DNA of 64,000 bases from Thiocapsa bogorovii (GTDB taxonomy: Bacteria > Pseudomonadota > Gammaproteobacteria > Chromatiales > Chromatiaceae): NCBI RefSeq assembly GCF_021228795.1, contig NZ_CP089309.1, forward strand, positions 1,798,001 to 1,862,000. Direction: 5' to 3'. The notes beneath the pieces were generated by a model. It saw only the letters and a list, made by a program, of their open reading frames with translations, was not told where the DNA came from and ran no database searches. The stretch's first letter is position 1; each line of letters starts with the position of its first letter. Positions 48,704 to 59,408 of this stretch are shown here, piece after piece. The translations under genes and the position numbers were made by a program.

Positions 48704-49522
48704 TTATGTGTCTCCCGCAGCGGCAGCGCCGTCGCCGGCAAGCCAGATCAGGCTCGCCATCCTCCCGGTGACGCCGTCGCGCCGATACGAAAAAAAACGT
48801 CGTGGATTCGAATGGGTACAGTAACCGCCTCCATGGACCGCTGTCACCCCGAGCCTCGCAAGCCGGCGTCGTGCCAGACCGGCGAGGTCGGCTAGGAAAC
48901 GCCCGTTGTTCGACGCACGGAATGCATCGATCGACTCCGGATCCGCCTCGAGGAATCGCTCGCGCACCTCGGGGCCGACCTCGAAGGCATCCGGGCCGAT
49001 CGCCGGGCCGAGCCAAACCAGGATGCGCTCGGACGGGATCCGTTCGGCCAGGGGACGCTCGGACGCACGAAGGGCGGACGACGCACATATGGCCGTGACC
49101 GCCCGCTCCAGGATGCCCGAGGCCAGACCGCGCCAGCCGGCGTGGACCGCCGCCACCCGGGTTCCCCGGTCATCGCACATCAGGACCGGCAGACAATCGG
49201 CCGTCATGACGACACAGACCACACCGGCCTCGCTGGTCACGGCCCCGTCGGCCTCGCAGCCTCCGCGCTTGCACGCATCGCTCGAGAGGGCCGCATCCTC
49301 GCCCGCGAGCCGGCAGCCGTGCACCTGTCGGAGCCAAAGCGGCTCGCTCGGGAGCTGCAGGTGTTCTCGCAGGATGGCGCGATTCCGGGCAACCCGCTCG
49401 GGCGCATCCCCGACATGATCCGCCAGGTTGAGGCTCGCATAGTCACCGGCTCCGACACCGCCCTCGCGCGTCGTTGAATAGGCCTTGACGCGAGCCGGCG
49501 CAGGCCAGTCGGGTACGATCAT
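48704..49522 (-). CDS. pgeF: Peptidoglycan editing factor / multicopper-oxidase-like (YfiH)
   Basis: A 272-residue protein of the YfiH/DUF152 family, which removes wrongly incorporated serine from peptidoglycan precursors. Landmarks: MIVPDWPAPARVKAYSTTREGG, WLRQVHG, VVMTADCLPVL and AAVHAGWRGLASG (metal-binding Cys and His), and GGGYCTHSNPRRFFSYRRDG. The ATG at 49522 matches the family start and has AGGAG 10 bases upstream; a TTG at 49573 overlapping the rluD stop is possible. Confidence 0.9.
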   Translation of the reverse strand: MIVPDWPAPARVKAYSTTREGGVGAGDYASLNLADHVGDAPERVARNRAILREHLQLPSEPLWLRQVHGCRLAGEDAALSSDACKRGGCEADGAVTSEAGVVCVVMTADCLPVLMCDDRGTRVAAVHAGWRGLASGILERAVTAICASSALRASERPLAERIPSERILVWLGPAIGPDAFEVGPEVRERFLEADPESIDAFRASNNGRFLADLAGLARRRLARLGVTAVHGGGYCTHSNPRRFFSYRRDGVTGRMASLIWLAGDGAAAAGDT

Positions 49523-49569
49523 CTCCGGCAGGCTCCTCTCCGGCACAAGTCGCTCGGGTAACGTCCGGT

Positions 49570-50565
49570 TCAAGCGGACGCCTCGCCCCGAAACCGCTCG
49601 AGCAACTCGGCCAGATCAGCCGGCAGCGGGATCTCCCAGCTCATCGCCGTCCCGAGCGTCGGATGCTCCAAGCCCAGACGCAAGGCGTGCAGCGCCTGGC
49701 GCGGGAAGCCCTGGAGCGCCTCGACGAGACCTGCGGATGCCCCTTTGGGCGGCCGCGGCCGACCACCGTAGGCACGATCGCCGACCAACGGATGCTGCGT
49801 ATGGGCCATGTGCACGCGAATCTGATGCGTCCGGCCGGTCTCGAGCTCGACGGCGAGCAGGCTGTGACCGGCGAATCGCTCCAAGACCCGGTAGCGGGTG
49901 ATCGCAGGCCGCCCGTTGGCGACCACGGCCATGCGGGTGCGCTGTGTCGGATGACGCCCGACCGGAGCCTCGATCCGACCGCCGGCGACCACCTCACCGA
50001 TGACCAGGGCACGATATTCACGGTGGACCTGCCGAGCCTGTAGCTGCTCGACCAAGGAGCGATGCGCCTCAAGCGTCTTGGCCACCACCAGGAGCCCGGT
50101 CGTGTCCTTGTCCAAGCGGTGCACGATGCCGGCCCGCGGCACGCGCGCCAGCCCCGGAGCATGATTGAGCAATGCGTTTTGCAAGGTCCCGTCGCGATGA
50201 CCCGCCGCCGGGTGAACCACCAAACCCGCCGGCTTGTCGAGCACGAGGATCTGCTCGTCCTCGAAGACCGGATTCAGCGGGATCGCCTCCGGGAGACAAT
50301 CGCCGACCGGCTCGATCGGCGCGTCGAGCTCGATGAGCTCACCGCCCCAGACTTTGTCGCGCGAGCGCCGCGCCACCCCGTCGACCAAAACCTGTCCGGA
50401 CTCGATCCAAAGCTGCAACCGGCTGCGGGAGAGTTCCGGGATCAAGGTCGCCAACACCTGATCGAGCCGTCGGGCCGCCAGCTGCGGCTCGACCCGGATT
50501 CGGCGTTGGATGCGCATCGGACCCGAAGCGGCGGGCCGCGGGATGTCCGGCGTGGCTTGCGTCAT
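49570..50565 (-). CDS. rluD: 23S rRNA pseudouridine synthase RluD
   Basis: A 331-residue pseudouridine synthase. An S4 RNA-binding domain (~25-85, RRLDQVLATLIPELSRSRLQLWIESGQVLVDG) precedes the catalytic domain with HRLDKDTTGLLVVAK (catalytic Asp), ILVLDKPAGLVVHPA and LETGRTHQIRVHMA. It modifies helix 69 of 23S rRNA. Divergent from bamD and followed by pgeF, the same order as in E. coli. Confidence 0.94.
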   Translation of the reverse strand: MTQATPDIPRPAASGPMRIQRRIRVEPQLAARRLDQVLATLIPELSRSRLQLWIESGQVLVDGVARRSRDKVWGGELIELDAPIEPVGDCLPEAIPLNPVFEDEQILVLDKPAGLVVHPAAGHRDGTLQNALLNHAPGLARVPRAGIVHRLDKDTTGLLVVAKTLEAHRSLVEQLQARQVHREYRALVIGEVVAGGRIEAPVGRHPTQRTRMAVVANGRPAITRYRVLERFAGHSLLAVELETGRTHQIRVHMAHTQHPLVGDRAYGGRPRPPKGASAGLVEALQGFPRQALHALRLGLEHPTLGTAMSWEIPLPADLAELLERFRGEASA

Positions 50566-50661
50566 GGCCGACTCACCCGTCCGCTGCCGGGATATCCCCG
50601 CGCGCGAGGAGTTTTGCCTTCGGGTATACTGCGCAGGGAAATCAACAGGTATCTCTGATTC

Positions 50662-51489
50662 ATGCGAAGAACGTTAACACGACTTCCGGCGCTCGTGCTC
50701 GCCGTCGCGCTCGCCGGATGCGGCGTCTTCGGCAAAGAGATCGATCTCACCGAAAACTGGAGCGCAGCGAGACTCTACGCCGAGGCATCCTCCGAGCTGG
50801 ATTCGAACAACTATGCCAAGGCGATCGAGTACTACGAGAAGCTGGAGGCTCGTTACCCGTTCGGGCGTTATGCGATGCAGTCGCAGCTCGACATTGCCTA
50901 CACGCATTACCGCGCGGACCAGCCCGAGGCCGCGATCGCCGCGGCGGATCGATTCATCAAGCTGTATCCTCAAAACCCTTACGTCGACTATGCCTACTAC
51001 TTGAAGGGTTTGGTCAACTACAACCGCAGCGTCGGGTTTTTGGATCGGTATGTTCCGGTCGATGCCTCGCAGCGCGACCCGGGATCGGCGCTCGACGCCT
51101 TCGTGGATTTCTCGGTCTTGGTCGAGCGCTTCCCCGACAGCCGCTACGCCGAGGATGCCCGTCAGCGCATGCTCTATCTGCGCAACAATCTCGCAAAGCA
51201 CGAGGTCAATGTCGCACGCTACTATATGCGGCGCGGCGCTTACCTCGCTGCAGCGAACCGTGCGAACTACGTGATCGAGCGGTTTCAGCGGACAAGTGCC
51301 GTTGAAAGCGCCCTCGTGGTCTTGATCGACGCCTACACGGCGCTCGGAAAAAAGGAGCTAGCGGCCGACGCGAAGCGTGTTCTCGACTTGAATCGGGAGG
51401 CGGGTCGTTTCATCTCCGACGAGCCGGATCCCGGCGAGGTCAGTCTCGCGCGCAAGGTCTGGGACTATCTCAGCCTGGACGAGAATTGA
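50662..51489 (+). CDS. bamD: Outer membrane assembly lipoprotein BamD
   Basis: A 275-residue lipoprotein with lipobox LAGC (Cys20) and five TPR-like helical pairs starting at ENWSAARLYAEASSELDSNNYAKAIEYYEKLEARYPFGRYA. It is part of the BAM complex that inserts beta-barrel proteins. A TATACT (50635-50640) 22 bases upstream may be the -10 box of its promoter. The ~220 bases after the gene hold no gene. Confidence 0.94.
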   Translation: MRRTLTRLPALVLAVALAGCGVFGKEIDLTENWSAARLYAEASSELDSNNYAKAIEYYEKLEARYPFGRYAMQSQLDIAYTHYRADQPEAAIAAADRFIKLYPQNPYVDYAYYLKGLVNYNRSVGFLDRYVPVDASQRDPGSALDAFVDFSVLVERFPDSRYAEDARQRMLYLRNNLAKHEVNVARYYMRRGAYLAAANRANYVIERFQRTSAVESALVVLIDAYTALGKKELAADAKRVLDLNREAGRFISDEPDPGEVSLARKVWDYLSLDEN

Positions 51490-51711
51490 CGTCGAGACAC
51501 GGAGACACCGCTTGACGCAACGACAGGGCAGTACGCCGGGCCTCACTCTCCTCAAATCACGCCTGGAGAGGAGACGATAGCGACCACGCCGGAACGAGGC
51601 GTCAGCCGGGCCTTGACCTGAGGCCGATCAACACCCCGGCGTACGCGGGGCGTGCAATGCGGCGATCACCCGCACGCGCTCGGTGTACAACCCCGAGCGA
51701 GATGCCTCGAC

Positions 51712-52074
<363 letters not shown>

Positions 52075-52208
52075 CTACCGAAGCCGTTGAGTATAAGTTC
52101 CGCGCATGCCGTTGAACAGCGAACGGCTTGAACCCTGACCGAGACAAGGACCGCCGACGAGGGATGCGCGATGCACTGGAACACAAAAGACTTCGCCCGA
52201 AGCGCACT

Positions 52209-53834
52209 CTAGAACCCGCTCGTGATCGGATAACGGCGATCGCGGCCGAACGCCCGAGTGGAGATCCGCACGCCGGGCGGGGCTTGGCGGCGTTTGTACT
52301 CGTTGCGATCGACCAACCGGGTAATCCGACGCACGATCTCGGCGGAATATCCGCGCGCGACGATGGCTTCGACACCTTCGTCCTCCTCGATATAGAGCCG
52401 CAGGATCGGATCCAAAACCTCGTAAGGAGGAAGACTATCCTGATCGGTCTGATCGGGCCGCAGCTCCGCGGAGGGCGCACGCGTCAACACACGCTCCGGA
52501 ATCACCGGCGAACAGCGGTTGCGATAGCGCGCCAGTCGATACACCAAGAGCTTGGGCACGTCCTTGATGGGCGCGAAACCGCCGGCCATGTCGCCGTAAA
52601 GGGTCGCGTAACCCACAGCCATCTCGCTCTTGTTTCCTGTGGTCAGGAGGATGCGCCCGGTTTTGTTGCTGATGGCCATCAAGATGATACCGCGGCAGCG
52701 CGCCTGAATGTTCTCCTCGGTGACGTCCGCAGCCAGACCCTCGAAGGCCGGCTCGAGCATCGAAAGGAACGACCGGAAGGCCGGCTCGATCGAGATCAGC
52801 TGGGCCTTCACGCCGAGTGACTCCGCCTCCTCGAAGGCATCCGCGTTGCTCATCGGCGAGGTATAGCGCGACGGCATCAAGACGCCCTCCACCGCGTCGG
52901 CGCCCAACGCATCTACCGCAACGGCGAGCGTCAACGCCGAGTCGACACCGCCCGAGAGACCGAGCACCGCGCCGCTGAAACCGTTCTTGCGGACATAGTC
53001 GCGCACACCCAACACCAGGGCGCCGTAGACGCTCGCCTCCTCTTCCATCGCATCGTCGTCGAACGCCGACGTACTGCACTCGGGGGTGGAGCCGACGGGG
53101 CCCCCGTCGTCATCGAGGTCGAACGTGAGCAGGTCCTCCTCGAAGACCGCCGCGCGATGCAGGATCCGACCCGCACCATCCGCGACAAACGAGGCACCGT
53201 CGAAGACCAATTCATCCTGCCCCCCGACGAGGTTTGCATAGACGACCGGGATGGCGTGCTCGCTGGCCCGACGTGCGACCAGCGCCTCGCGCTCGGCACG
53301 CTTGCCGACATGAAACGGCGAGGCATTGATGTTGACCAGGATCTGCGCACCCGCCTCGACCGCCTGCCGTGTCGGATCTTCTTGCCAGATGTCTTCACAC
53401 ACGCTCAGGCCGATCCTCAATCCCAAATGCTCGAGCACCAAAGGGGTCGCGCCGGCTTGAAAGTAACGCTTCTCGTCGAAGACGCTGTAGTTGGGCAAAT
53501 GCTGCTTCGCGTACTCGCCGATCACCTCGCCATCGCGCACCACGCCCGCAACATTGAACAAGCCACCGACGGCCCGCAGCGGATAACCCAACACCAGGGT
53601 GATGCCGCGACACTCGCCTCGGATCCGATCCAATGCACGCTCGACACGCTGCAGCAGCTCGGGACGCAGCAGGAGATCCTCGGGCGGATAACCGGTGAGG
53701 GTCAGCTCGGGAAAGACCAACAGATCGACGCCGTCCGCACGCGCAGAGGCCGCCTCTGCGACCACCCGATCGGCGTTGCCGACGACATCCCCGACGACGA
53801 GATTCAACTGCGCGATCCGGATACGACATCCCAC
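52209..53834 (-). CDS. nadE: Glutamine-dependent NAD+ synthase
   Basis: A 541-residue two-domain enzyme. The N-terminal nitrilase-type glutaminase has the triad Glu43 (FPELTLTGY), Lys110 (AKQHLPNY) and Cys146 (LSVCEDIW). The C-terminal amidotransferase holds the PP-loop LGLSGGVDSALT (~300) and TTGNKSEMAVGY. It amidates deamido-NAD+. It is placed just upstream of glnB, an arrangement common in gammaproteobacteria. Confidence 0.95.
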   Translation of the reverse strand: MGCRIRIAQLNLVVGDVVGNADRVVAEAASARADGVDLLVFPELTLTGYPPEDLLLRPELLQRVERALDRIRGECRGITLVLGYPLRAVGGLFNVAGVVRDGEVIGEYAKQHLPNYSVFDEKRYFQAGATPLVLEHLGLRIGLSVCEDIWQEDPTRQAVEAGAQILVNINASPFHVGKRAEREALVARRASEHAIPVVYANLVGGQDELVFDGASFVADGAGRILHRAAVFEEDLLTFDLDDDGGPVGSTPECSTSAFDDDAMEEEASVYGALVLGVRDYVRKNGFSGAVLGLSGGVDSALTLAVAVDALGADAVEGVLMPSRYTSPMSNADAFEEAESLGVKAQLISIEPAFRSFLSMLEPAFEGLAADVTEENIQARCRGIILMAISNKTGRILLTTGNKSEMAVGYATLYGDMAGGFAPIKDVPKLLVYRLARYRNRCSPVIPERVLTRAPSAELRPDQTDQDSLPPYEVLDPILRLYIEEDEGVEAIVARGYSAEIVRRITRLVDRNEYKRRQAPPGVRISTRAFGRDRRYPITSGF

Positions 53835-53973
53835 GGCGGGATCCTCTTGGTGTGATGGGCAGTTTGTTTTGGCCCGCTATCGCCGGCCGCGGCCTCTACG
53901 CGAAAGGTGAAAGATGTAAGGTGGAAGGTGAAGGGCCAAAGGCTGATAGCTGGCGGCCATCATCGCCCCCTCG

Positions 53974-54846
53974 TCAACCGCCGAGAAGCTCCGCCAGTCG
54001 ACTCCCCATCTCCGCGGGCGATCGCACGGTGACGGCACCCGCCCGCTCGAGGGCGGCATATTTGCCTTCGGCCGTTCCGCGCCCGCCCGTGACGATCGCG
54101 CCGGCATGCCCCATGCGCTTGCCGGCCGGCGCCGTGACCCCGGCGATGTAGGCAACCAGCGGCTTGGAGATTCGCTCGCGGATGACCTCGGCGGCCTCCT
54201 CCTCCCCACTTCCGCCGATCTCGCCGACCATGATGATCGCCTCGGTCTGCGGGTCCTGCTCGAAGAGATCGAGACAGGCGATGAAATCAAGCCCCTGGAT
54301 CGGATCCCCGCCGATCCCGATGCAGGTGCTCTGCCCCAGCCCCGCTTGGGTCGTTTGCCAGACCGCCTCGTAGGTCAGGGTTCCCGAGCGCGAGACGATG
54401 CCGACCCGACCGGGCGCGTGGATGTTCCCCGGCATGATGCCGATCTTGCAGGCGCCCGGCGTGATGATGCCGGGACAGTTGGGACCGATCAGGACCGCCG
54501 GGCTGCCCGCGAGCGCGGCCTTGACCCGCACCATATCCAGAACGGGGATCCCCTCGGTGATACACACGATGACGTGAATCCCTGCGTCCGCAGCCTCCAG
54601 GATCGCATCCGCGGCATAAGCTGCGGGGACGTAGATCATGGTGGCATCCGCGCCTGTATCGCGAACCGCCTGATGCACGGTATCGAAGACCGGCCGATCG
54701 AGATGGCGCTGCCCCCCCTTGCCGGGGGTCACACCGCCGACGAGGTTTGTGCCGTAAGCAATCGCCTGCTCGCTGTGGAAGGTGCCTTGCTTACCCGTGA
54801 AGCCCTGACAGATGACCCGTGTATTGCTGTCGACGAGAACGCTCAT
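53974..54846 (-). CDS. sucD: Succinyl-CoA ligase, alpha subunit
   Basis: A 290-residue subunit of the TCA-cycle enzyme. Landmarks: [23 protein letters not shown] (CoA binding), [11 protein letters not shown] and the phosphohistidine loop [10 protein letters not shown]. Preceded by GGAGGGG and starting one base after the sucC stop. No 2-oxoglutarate dehydrogenase genes are nearby. Confidence 0.95.
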   Translation of the reverse strand: MSVLVDSNTRVICQGFTGKQGTFHSEQAIAYGTNLVGGVTPGKGGQRHLDRPVFDTVHQAVRDTGADATMIYVPAAYAADAILEAADAGIHVIVCITEGIPVLDMVRVKAALAGSPAVLIGPNCPGIITPGACKIGIMPGNIHAPGRVGIVSRSGTLTYEAVWQTTQAGLGQSTCIGIGGDPIQGLDFIACLDLFEQDPQTEAIIMVGEIGGSGEEEAAEVIRERISKPLVAYIAGVTAPAGKRMGHAGAIVTGGRGTAEGKYAALERAGAVTVRSPAEMGSRLAELLGG

Positions 54847-54847
54847 C

Positions 54848-56035
54848 TCAAACCCCTCCGGCGACGGCCGGTCGACCGGCCGCTGCGTCCACGACCCGCC
54901 GGGCCGCCTCGCCGAGACCTGCCATCGTCTCGACCGCCAACCCGCTGCGTGCGAGCATCTCCAGGCCCTGCGCCGCATTGGTACCCTCCAGGCGCACCAC
55001 CACCGGGACCGAGACCTGAACCTCCCGCACTGCGGCGATGATACCCTCGGCGATCAGGTCGCAACGCACGATGCCGCCGAAGATATTCACCAACACCGCG
55101 CGGACGTTGGCGTCGGACAGGATCAGTTTGAACGCCTCGGCGACGCGCGCTGCGGTGGCGCCGCCGCCGACATCGAGAAAATTGGCCGGCGCGCCGCCGT
55201 GCAGCTGCACCAGGTCCATGGTTGCCATGGCAAGCCCGGCCCCATTGACCATGCACCCGATGTTGCCGCTGAGGCTGATATAGCTCAGCTCGTGCCGCTT
55301 TGCGGCCAACTCGCGCGGGTCCTCTTGACCGGGGTCGCGAAGCGCCTCGAGCTCCGGGTGTCGATAGAGAGCGTTGTCGTCCAGGTTGATCTTGGCATCC
55401 AACGCGATCAGCTCGCCGCGGTCGTCGACGACCAGCGGGTTGACCTCCACGAGACTCGCGTCCTTCTCGACGAAGAGTCGATAGAGACCATCCATCAGCA
55501 GCCCGAGCGACTTGATCTGAGCGGCCTCCAAGCCGAGTCCGAACCCCAAACGGCGCACCTGATAGGGTTGCAGCCCGACCGCCGGATGCACGCGCACCCG
55601 CAGCAACAGCTCCGGCGTTTCGGCCGCGACACGCTCGATATCCATCCCGCCGGCTGCCGAGGCGACGAAGAGAACACGCTGGGTCTCGCGTTCGAGAAGT
55701 AGTCCGAGATAGATCTCGCGGACAATCGCCATCGGCCGCTCGATCAGGAGCGTGTCGACCGGCAAGCCGTCCGGCGCGCTCTGTCCCGTAACGAGACGCG
55801 TGCCGAGCAAACGCCGCGCGGCATTCTCGACGGCGGACGGACTCTCGGCCATGACCACGCCCCCGGCCTTGCCGCGTCCGCCCGCATGGACCTGCGCCTT
55901 CACGACCCAACGTTCGCCGCCGAGCGCGCCGCAGGCCGCCACGGCCTCCTCGACCGTGCTCGCCGTTAAGCCGTCCGGGATGTGGATCCGGTGCTCTTTG
56001 AACAGCCGTTTCGCCTGGTATTCGTGTAGATTCAT
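54848..56035 (-). CDS. sucC: Succinyl-CoA ligase, beta subunit
   Basis: A 395-residue ATP-grasp subunit: [39 protein letters not shown] (nucleotide binding), [29 protein letters not shown] and [12 protein letters not shown]. The ATG at 56035 matches the family start; the open frame extends further upstream without similarity. Divergent from pilS. Confidence 0.95.
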   Translation of the reverse strand: MNLHEYQAKRLFKEHRIHIPDGLTASTVEEAVAACGALGGERWVVKAQVHAGGRGKAGGVVMAESPSAVENAARRLLGTRLVTGQSAPDGLPVDTLLIERPMAIVREIYLGLLLERETQRVLFVASAAGGMDIERVAAETPELLLRVRVHPAVGLQPYQVRRLGFGLGLEAAQIKSLGLLMDGLYRLFVEKDASLVEVNPLVVDDRGELIALDAKINLDDNALYRHPELEALRDPGQEDPRELAAKRHELSYISLSGNIGCMVNGAGLAMATMDLVQLHGGAPANFLDVGGGATAARVAEAFKLILSDANVRAVLVNIFGGIVRCDLIAEGIIAAVREVQVSVPVVVRLEGTNAAQGLEMLARSGLAVETMAGLGEAARRVVDAAAGRPAVAGGV

Positions 56036-56194
56036 GGTGTGCTCGCCGTCGCGGTGTGCCGAATCCCGAAGCGCCGCGACCAGATGGCCGCGCCTCCGGC
56101 ATTCTGGTCTAATCCGCGGCAGATTGGCAAAGGCGCATTCATCCCCCGCACGCAATGCGCTGCCCGACGGCCTGTCCGAGCGCGAGACCACTCA

Positions 56195-57841
56195 ATGACG
56201 CATCACCCAGAACCCGCGACGGGCCACCCGAGCCCGGCAACGCCGCCCGAGAGCACGCCACAACCCAGGGCGCCCGGCCATTCCCAGTCGAGCTGGCTTG
56301 CGCTGCGCTGGCTGTTTCTGTTTCGGCTCGTGGTGCTGATCGGACTCATCCTGCTCTTTTCGCCCTCGGCGATGGACCCACTCATAACGCCCGCCAACGC
56401 CGCTCTGGCCTGGAACGTCCTGATCCTCTACGCCATCCTGGTGCTGCTGAGCGGCCTGACCCTCTACGCGCATTGGCCCAGCCGCGGGAGCCAGGTCCAC
56501 CTCGCCATCTATATCGACATCATCGCCTTCACGCTCGTGATGCATGCCGCGGGCGGCGCCGCAAGCGGTCTCGGGATCCTCATCGGGGTGTCCGTGGCGG
56601 CCGGAGCACTTCTGATGGAGGGACGCCTGGCACTTCTCTTTGCGTCCTTCGCCTCCCTTGCCGTGCTCACCGAGCAGATCTACTCGGACCTCTCCGGGGG
56701 CGTCGCGACATCGAGCTATACCCAGGCCGGCCTCCTCGGCAGCATCTTCTTCGCGGTCGCATTGCTGGCGCATGTGCTCTATCGCAGGGTGCGCGAGGCC
56801 GAGGCCATGGCGGCGCGACGCACGGTCGATATCGCCAATCTCACCAAGCTCAACGCCTTCATCATCGCAAACCTCGAGACCGGCATCCTCGCGGTCGACG
56901 GCGAACGTCACCTACGCCTGAAGAACAAGGCCGCCCTGGGTCTTCTCGACGTCGATGCGGCCGCCCCCGGCAGCTCGCTCGGCGATTTCTCCCCGGAGGT
57001 CGCCGAATGGCTCGAGACTCAGGTCAAGAACCCGGCGCCCCAGGGCACCATCATGCGCGTCGGCGAGCGCGAGCTGCGTGCGACCCTCAAGCTCCTCGGT
57101 GATTATCGGGCCTCCGGCGCCTTGATCTATCTGCGCGACAATCAGGAACTCACTCGCGAGGCCCAACAACTCAAGCTCGCCGCACTCGGCACCCTCACCG
57201 CCAGCATCGCCCACAACATCCGCAACCCGTTGAGCGCCATCACCCATGCGAGCCAACTCTTCGCAGACGGCAAGGACCTGCCGGAAGACGATCGCCACCT
57301 ACTCGAGATCATCCAGCGCAACAGCGCGCGCATCGACGAGACGGTGCGCAGCGTGCTCCAGCTTTCGCGTCGCGATCGGATGGATCCGGTGTCGCTCGAT
57401 ACGGCACTCTGGATCGAGGAGTTCGCCCAAGAGTTTCGCGAGACCCACCGACTTGCGCCGGAACGCCTCGCTCTCGAGATCACCTTTTCGCCCGATCCGG
57501 TGGAGGTGGATCCGCGTCATCTGCACCAGATCATCTCCAACCTGTGCGAAAACGCTTTGATTCACGGCGGATACGGCAGTGAGCCGCCGCGGATCAAGAT
57601 CCGCCTCCTTCCGAGCGGCGAGACCGCCGGGCGGCCTCTGATCGAGATCGCCGACGAGGGGCCCGGAATCGACGCCAAGACCGCGCGCGACATCTTCAAT
57701 CCATTCTTCACCACCAAGACCAGCGGCACAGGCCTCGGTCTCTATATTGCCCGGGAATTGGCGCAGACCAACGGCATCCATCTCACCTACGAGCCCGCTG
57801 ATCCGCACGGCAGCCGATTCAGGCTCCATTTCGATGGTTGA
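56195..57841 (+). CDS. pilS: Sensor histidine kinase PilS
   Basis: A 548-residue sensor kinase. Six hydrophobic segments (~35-200) precede a PAS-like region (~225-320) and the kinase core. The H-box reads ASIAHNIRNPLSAI: the phospho-acceptor is His340, but the next residue is Asn341 where this family has Glu. N (NLCENALIHGG), G1 (DEGPGID) and G2 (GTGLGLYIA) boxes are intact. In type IV pilus control PilS phosphorylates PilR; pilR lies 186 bases downstream, the usual order. Confidence 0.87.
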   Translation: MTHHPEPATGHPSPATPPESTPQPRAPGHSQSSWLALRWLFLFRLVVLIGLILLFSPSAMDPLITPANAALAWNVLILYAILVLLSGLTLYAHWPSRGSQVHLAIYIDIIAFTLVMHAAGGAASGLGILIGVSVAAGALLMEGRLALLFASFASLAVLTEQIYSDLSGGVATSSYTQAGLLGSIFFAVALLAHVLYRRVREAEAMAARRTVDIANLTKLNAFIIANLETGILAVDGERHLRLKNKAALGLLDVDAAAPGSSLGDFSPEVAEWLETQVKNPAPQGTIMRVGERELRATLKLLGDYRASGALIYLRDNQELTREAQQLKLAALGTLTASIAHNIRNPLSAITHASQLFADGKDLPEDDRHLLEIIQRNSARIDETVRSVLQLSRRDRMDPVSLDTALWIEEFAQEFRETHRLAPERLALEITFSPDPVEVDPRHLHQIISNLCENALIHGGYGSEPPRIKIRLLPSGETAGRPLIEIADEGPGIDAKTARDIFNPFFTTKTSGTGLGLYIARELAQTNGIHLTYEPADPHGSRFRLHFDG

Positions 57842-58027
57842 CGGGTGCCCATGACCCTTTCGACGGGGTGACACGGCTTCTGTCGGGCCCGGCCACGCGC
57901 TATGCTTGGGGAACACACCCGGGACAGGGCAACACACGACAACGCTGTTCTGAACGCGGGTATGGAACGCATCGGGAGTGCAGGCTCCGAACCCAACCAC
58001 CTTGACCACACCGAGGGAGCTGGCCTA

Positions 58028-59380
58028 ATGACGAAGGCTCAAGCGCTGGTCGTCGACGACGAGTCCGATATCCTCGACCTCTTGAAGATCACGCTCGGGC
58101 GAATGGACATTCGGGCATTGACCGCCATGACGGTCATCGACGCCAAGCACCAGCTCGAACGCAACCGCTTCGACCTCTGCCTGACCGACATGAGCCTCCC
58201 GGACGGAAACGGCATCGATCTGATCCGCCATATCTCCGAGCACTATCCCGACCTCCCGGTCGCGATGATCACCGCCCACGGCAACATGGAATCGGCGGTC
58301 GCCGCCATGAAGGCCGGGGCCTTCGACTTTGTCCCCAAACCGGTGGATCTGCAGCTGCTGCGCCAGCTCGTCGGCTCGGCGCTGCGGCTGCGCGAGACCG
58401 CGGCGACCGGCGGGGAAAGCCGCGGCGCCGGCGGGGCAAACCTGATCGGAGACTCGCGCGCGATGGAGCAGATCCGCCAGATGATCGGCAAGCTCGCGCG
58501 TAACCAGGCCCCGGTCTTCATCACCGGCGAGAGCGGCACGGGCAAGGAGCTCGCGGCTCGACTCATTCACGGCCAAGGCCCGCGTGCCGCCGGGCCCTTC
58601 GTCGCCGTGAACTGCGGGGCCATTCCGCAGGACTTGGTCGAAAGCGAGCTCTTCGGTCACAAGAAGGGCAGCTTCACCGGCGCCGTGAGCGACAAGGAGG
58701 GGCTGTTTCAAGCCGCCTCGGGCGGCACCTTGTTTCTCGACGAGGTCGCGGATCTGCCGCTCCCGGCGCAGGTGAAACTCTTACGGGCCGTGCAGGAGAA
58801 GAGCGTGCGTCCGGTCGGCGCTCAACAGGAGGTCGCCGTCGACGCACGGATCATCAGCGCCAGTCATCGCGATCTCAACCTGGAGGTCGACAAGGGACAC
58901 TTCAGGCAAGATCTGTTTTATCGCATCAACGTCATCGAGCTGCGCATGCCCGCGCTGCGCGAGCGCCCCCGCGACATCCCCGCTCTGGCGGAACGGATGC
59001 TGTTGCGAATCGCTCGGCATCATAAGGGCCAGCCCGCCATGACCCTGTCGGAGGACGCCGTCGACGCCTTGATGGACTACGGCTTTCCGGGCAACGTGCG
59101 CGAGCTCGAAAACATCCTGGAGCGCGCGACCGCACTCTGCGAAGGATCGGTCATCGAGGTCGGGGATCTCTATCTGCCGCAGGCCGACGGCCCGGCGCCA
59201 CCCGCCCGCGCACAGATCGACGACAGTGTTCCGCTGGAGGATTATCTCGGCGAGATCGAGAAGAAGGCGATCCTCGACGCCCTCGACGAGACGCGTTGGA
59301 ACCGCACCGCCGCGGCAAAGAAACTGGGGATGACCCTGAGATCACTGCGTTATCGTCTCGCCAAGCTCGGCATCGAATAG
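58028..59380 (+). CDS. pilR: Sigma-54-dependent response regulator PilR
   Basis: A 450-residue NtrC-type regulator: receiver domain with Asp54 (LTDMSLPDG), AAA+ domain with Walker A GESGTGKE, sigma-54 contact loop GSFTGA (a usual variant of GAFTGA), Walker B GGTLFLDEV, and a Fis-type C-terminal HTH (NRTAAAKKLGMTLRSLRYRLAKLGI). GAGGGAGC precedes the ATG at 58028. It is expected to activate pilin genes. Confidence 0.93.
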   Translation: MTKAQALVVDDESDILDLLKITLGRMDIRALTAMTVIDAKHQLERNRFDLCLTDMSLPDGNGIDLIRHISEHYPDLPVAMITAHGNMESAVAAMKAGAFDFVPKPVDLQLLRQLVGSALRLRETAATGGESRGAGGANLIGDSRAMEQIRQMIGKLARNQAPVFITGESGTGKELAARLIHGQGPRAAGPFVAVNCGAIPQDLVESELFGHKKGSFTGAVSDKEGLFQAASGGTLFLDEVADLPLPAQVKLLRAVQEKSVRPVGAQQEVAVDARIISASHRDLNLEVDKGHFRQDLFYRINVIELRMPALRERPRDIPALAERMLLRIARHHKGQPAMTLSEDAVDALMDYGFPGNVRELENILERATALCEGSVIEVGDLYLPQADGPAPPARAQIDDSVPLEDYLGEIEKKAILDALDETRWNRTAAAKKLGMTLRSLRYRLAKLGIE

Positions 59381-59408
59381 CCGATCGCATGCCGCGAGCG
59401 GACCGAAC

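Noticed and set aside
53895-53945. A purine-rich stretch with repeated GGTGAA/GGTGGAA between nadE and sucD
   Set aside because: Too short and imperfect to call a repeat family; no hairpin, no coding sense.
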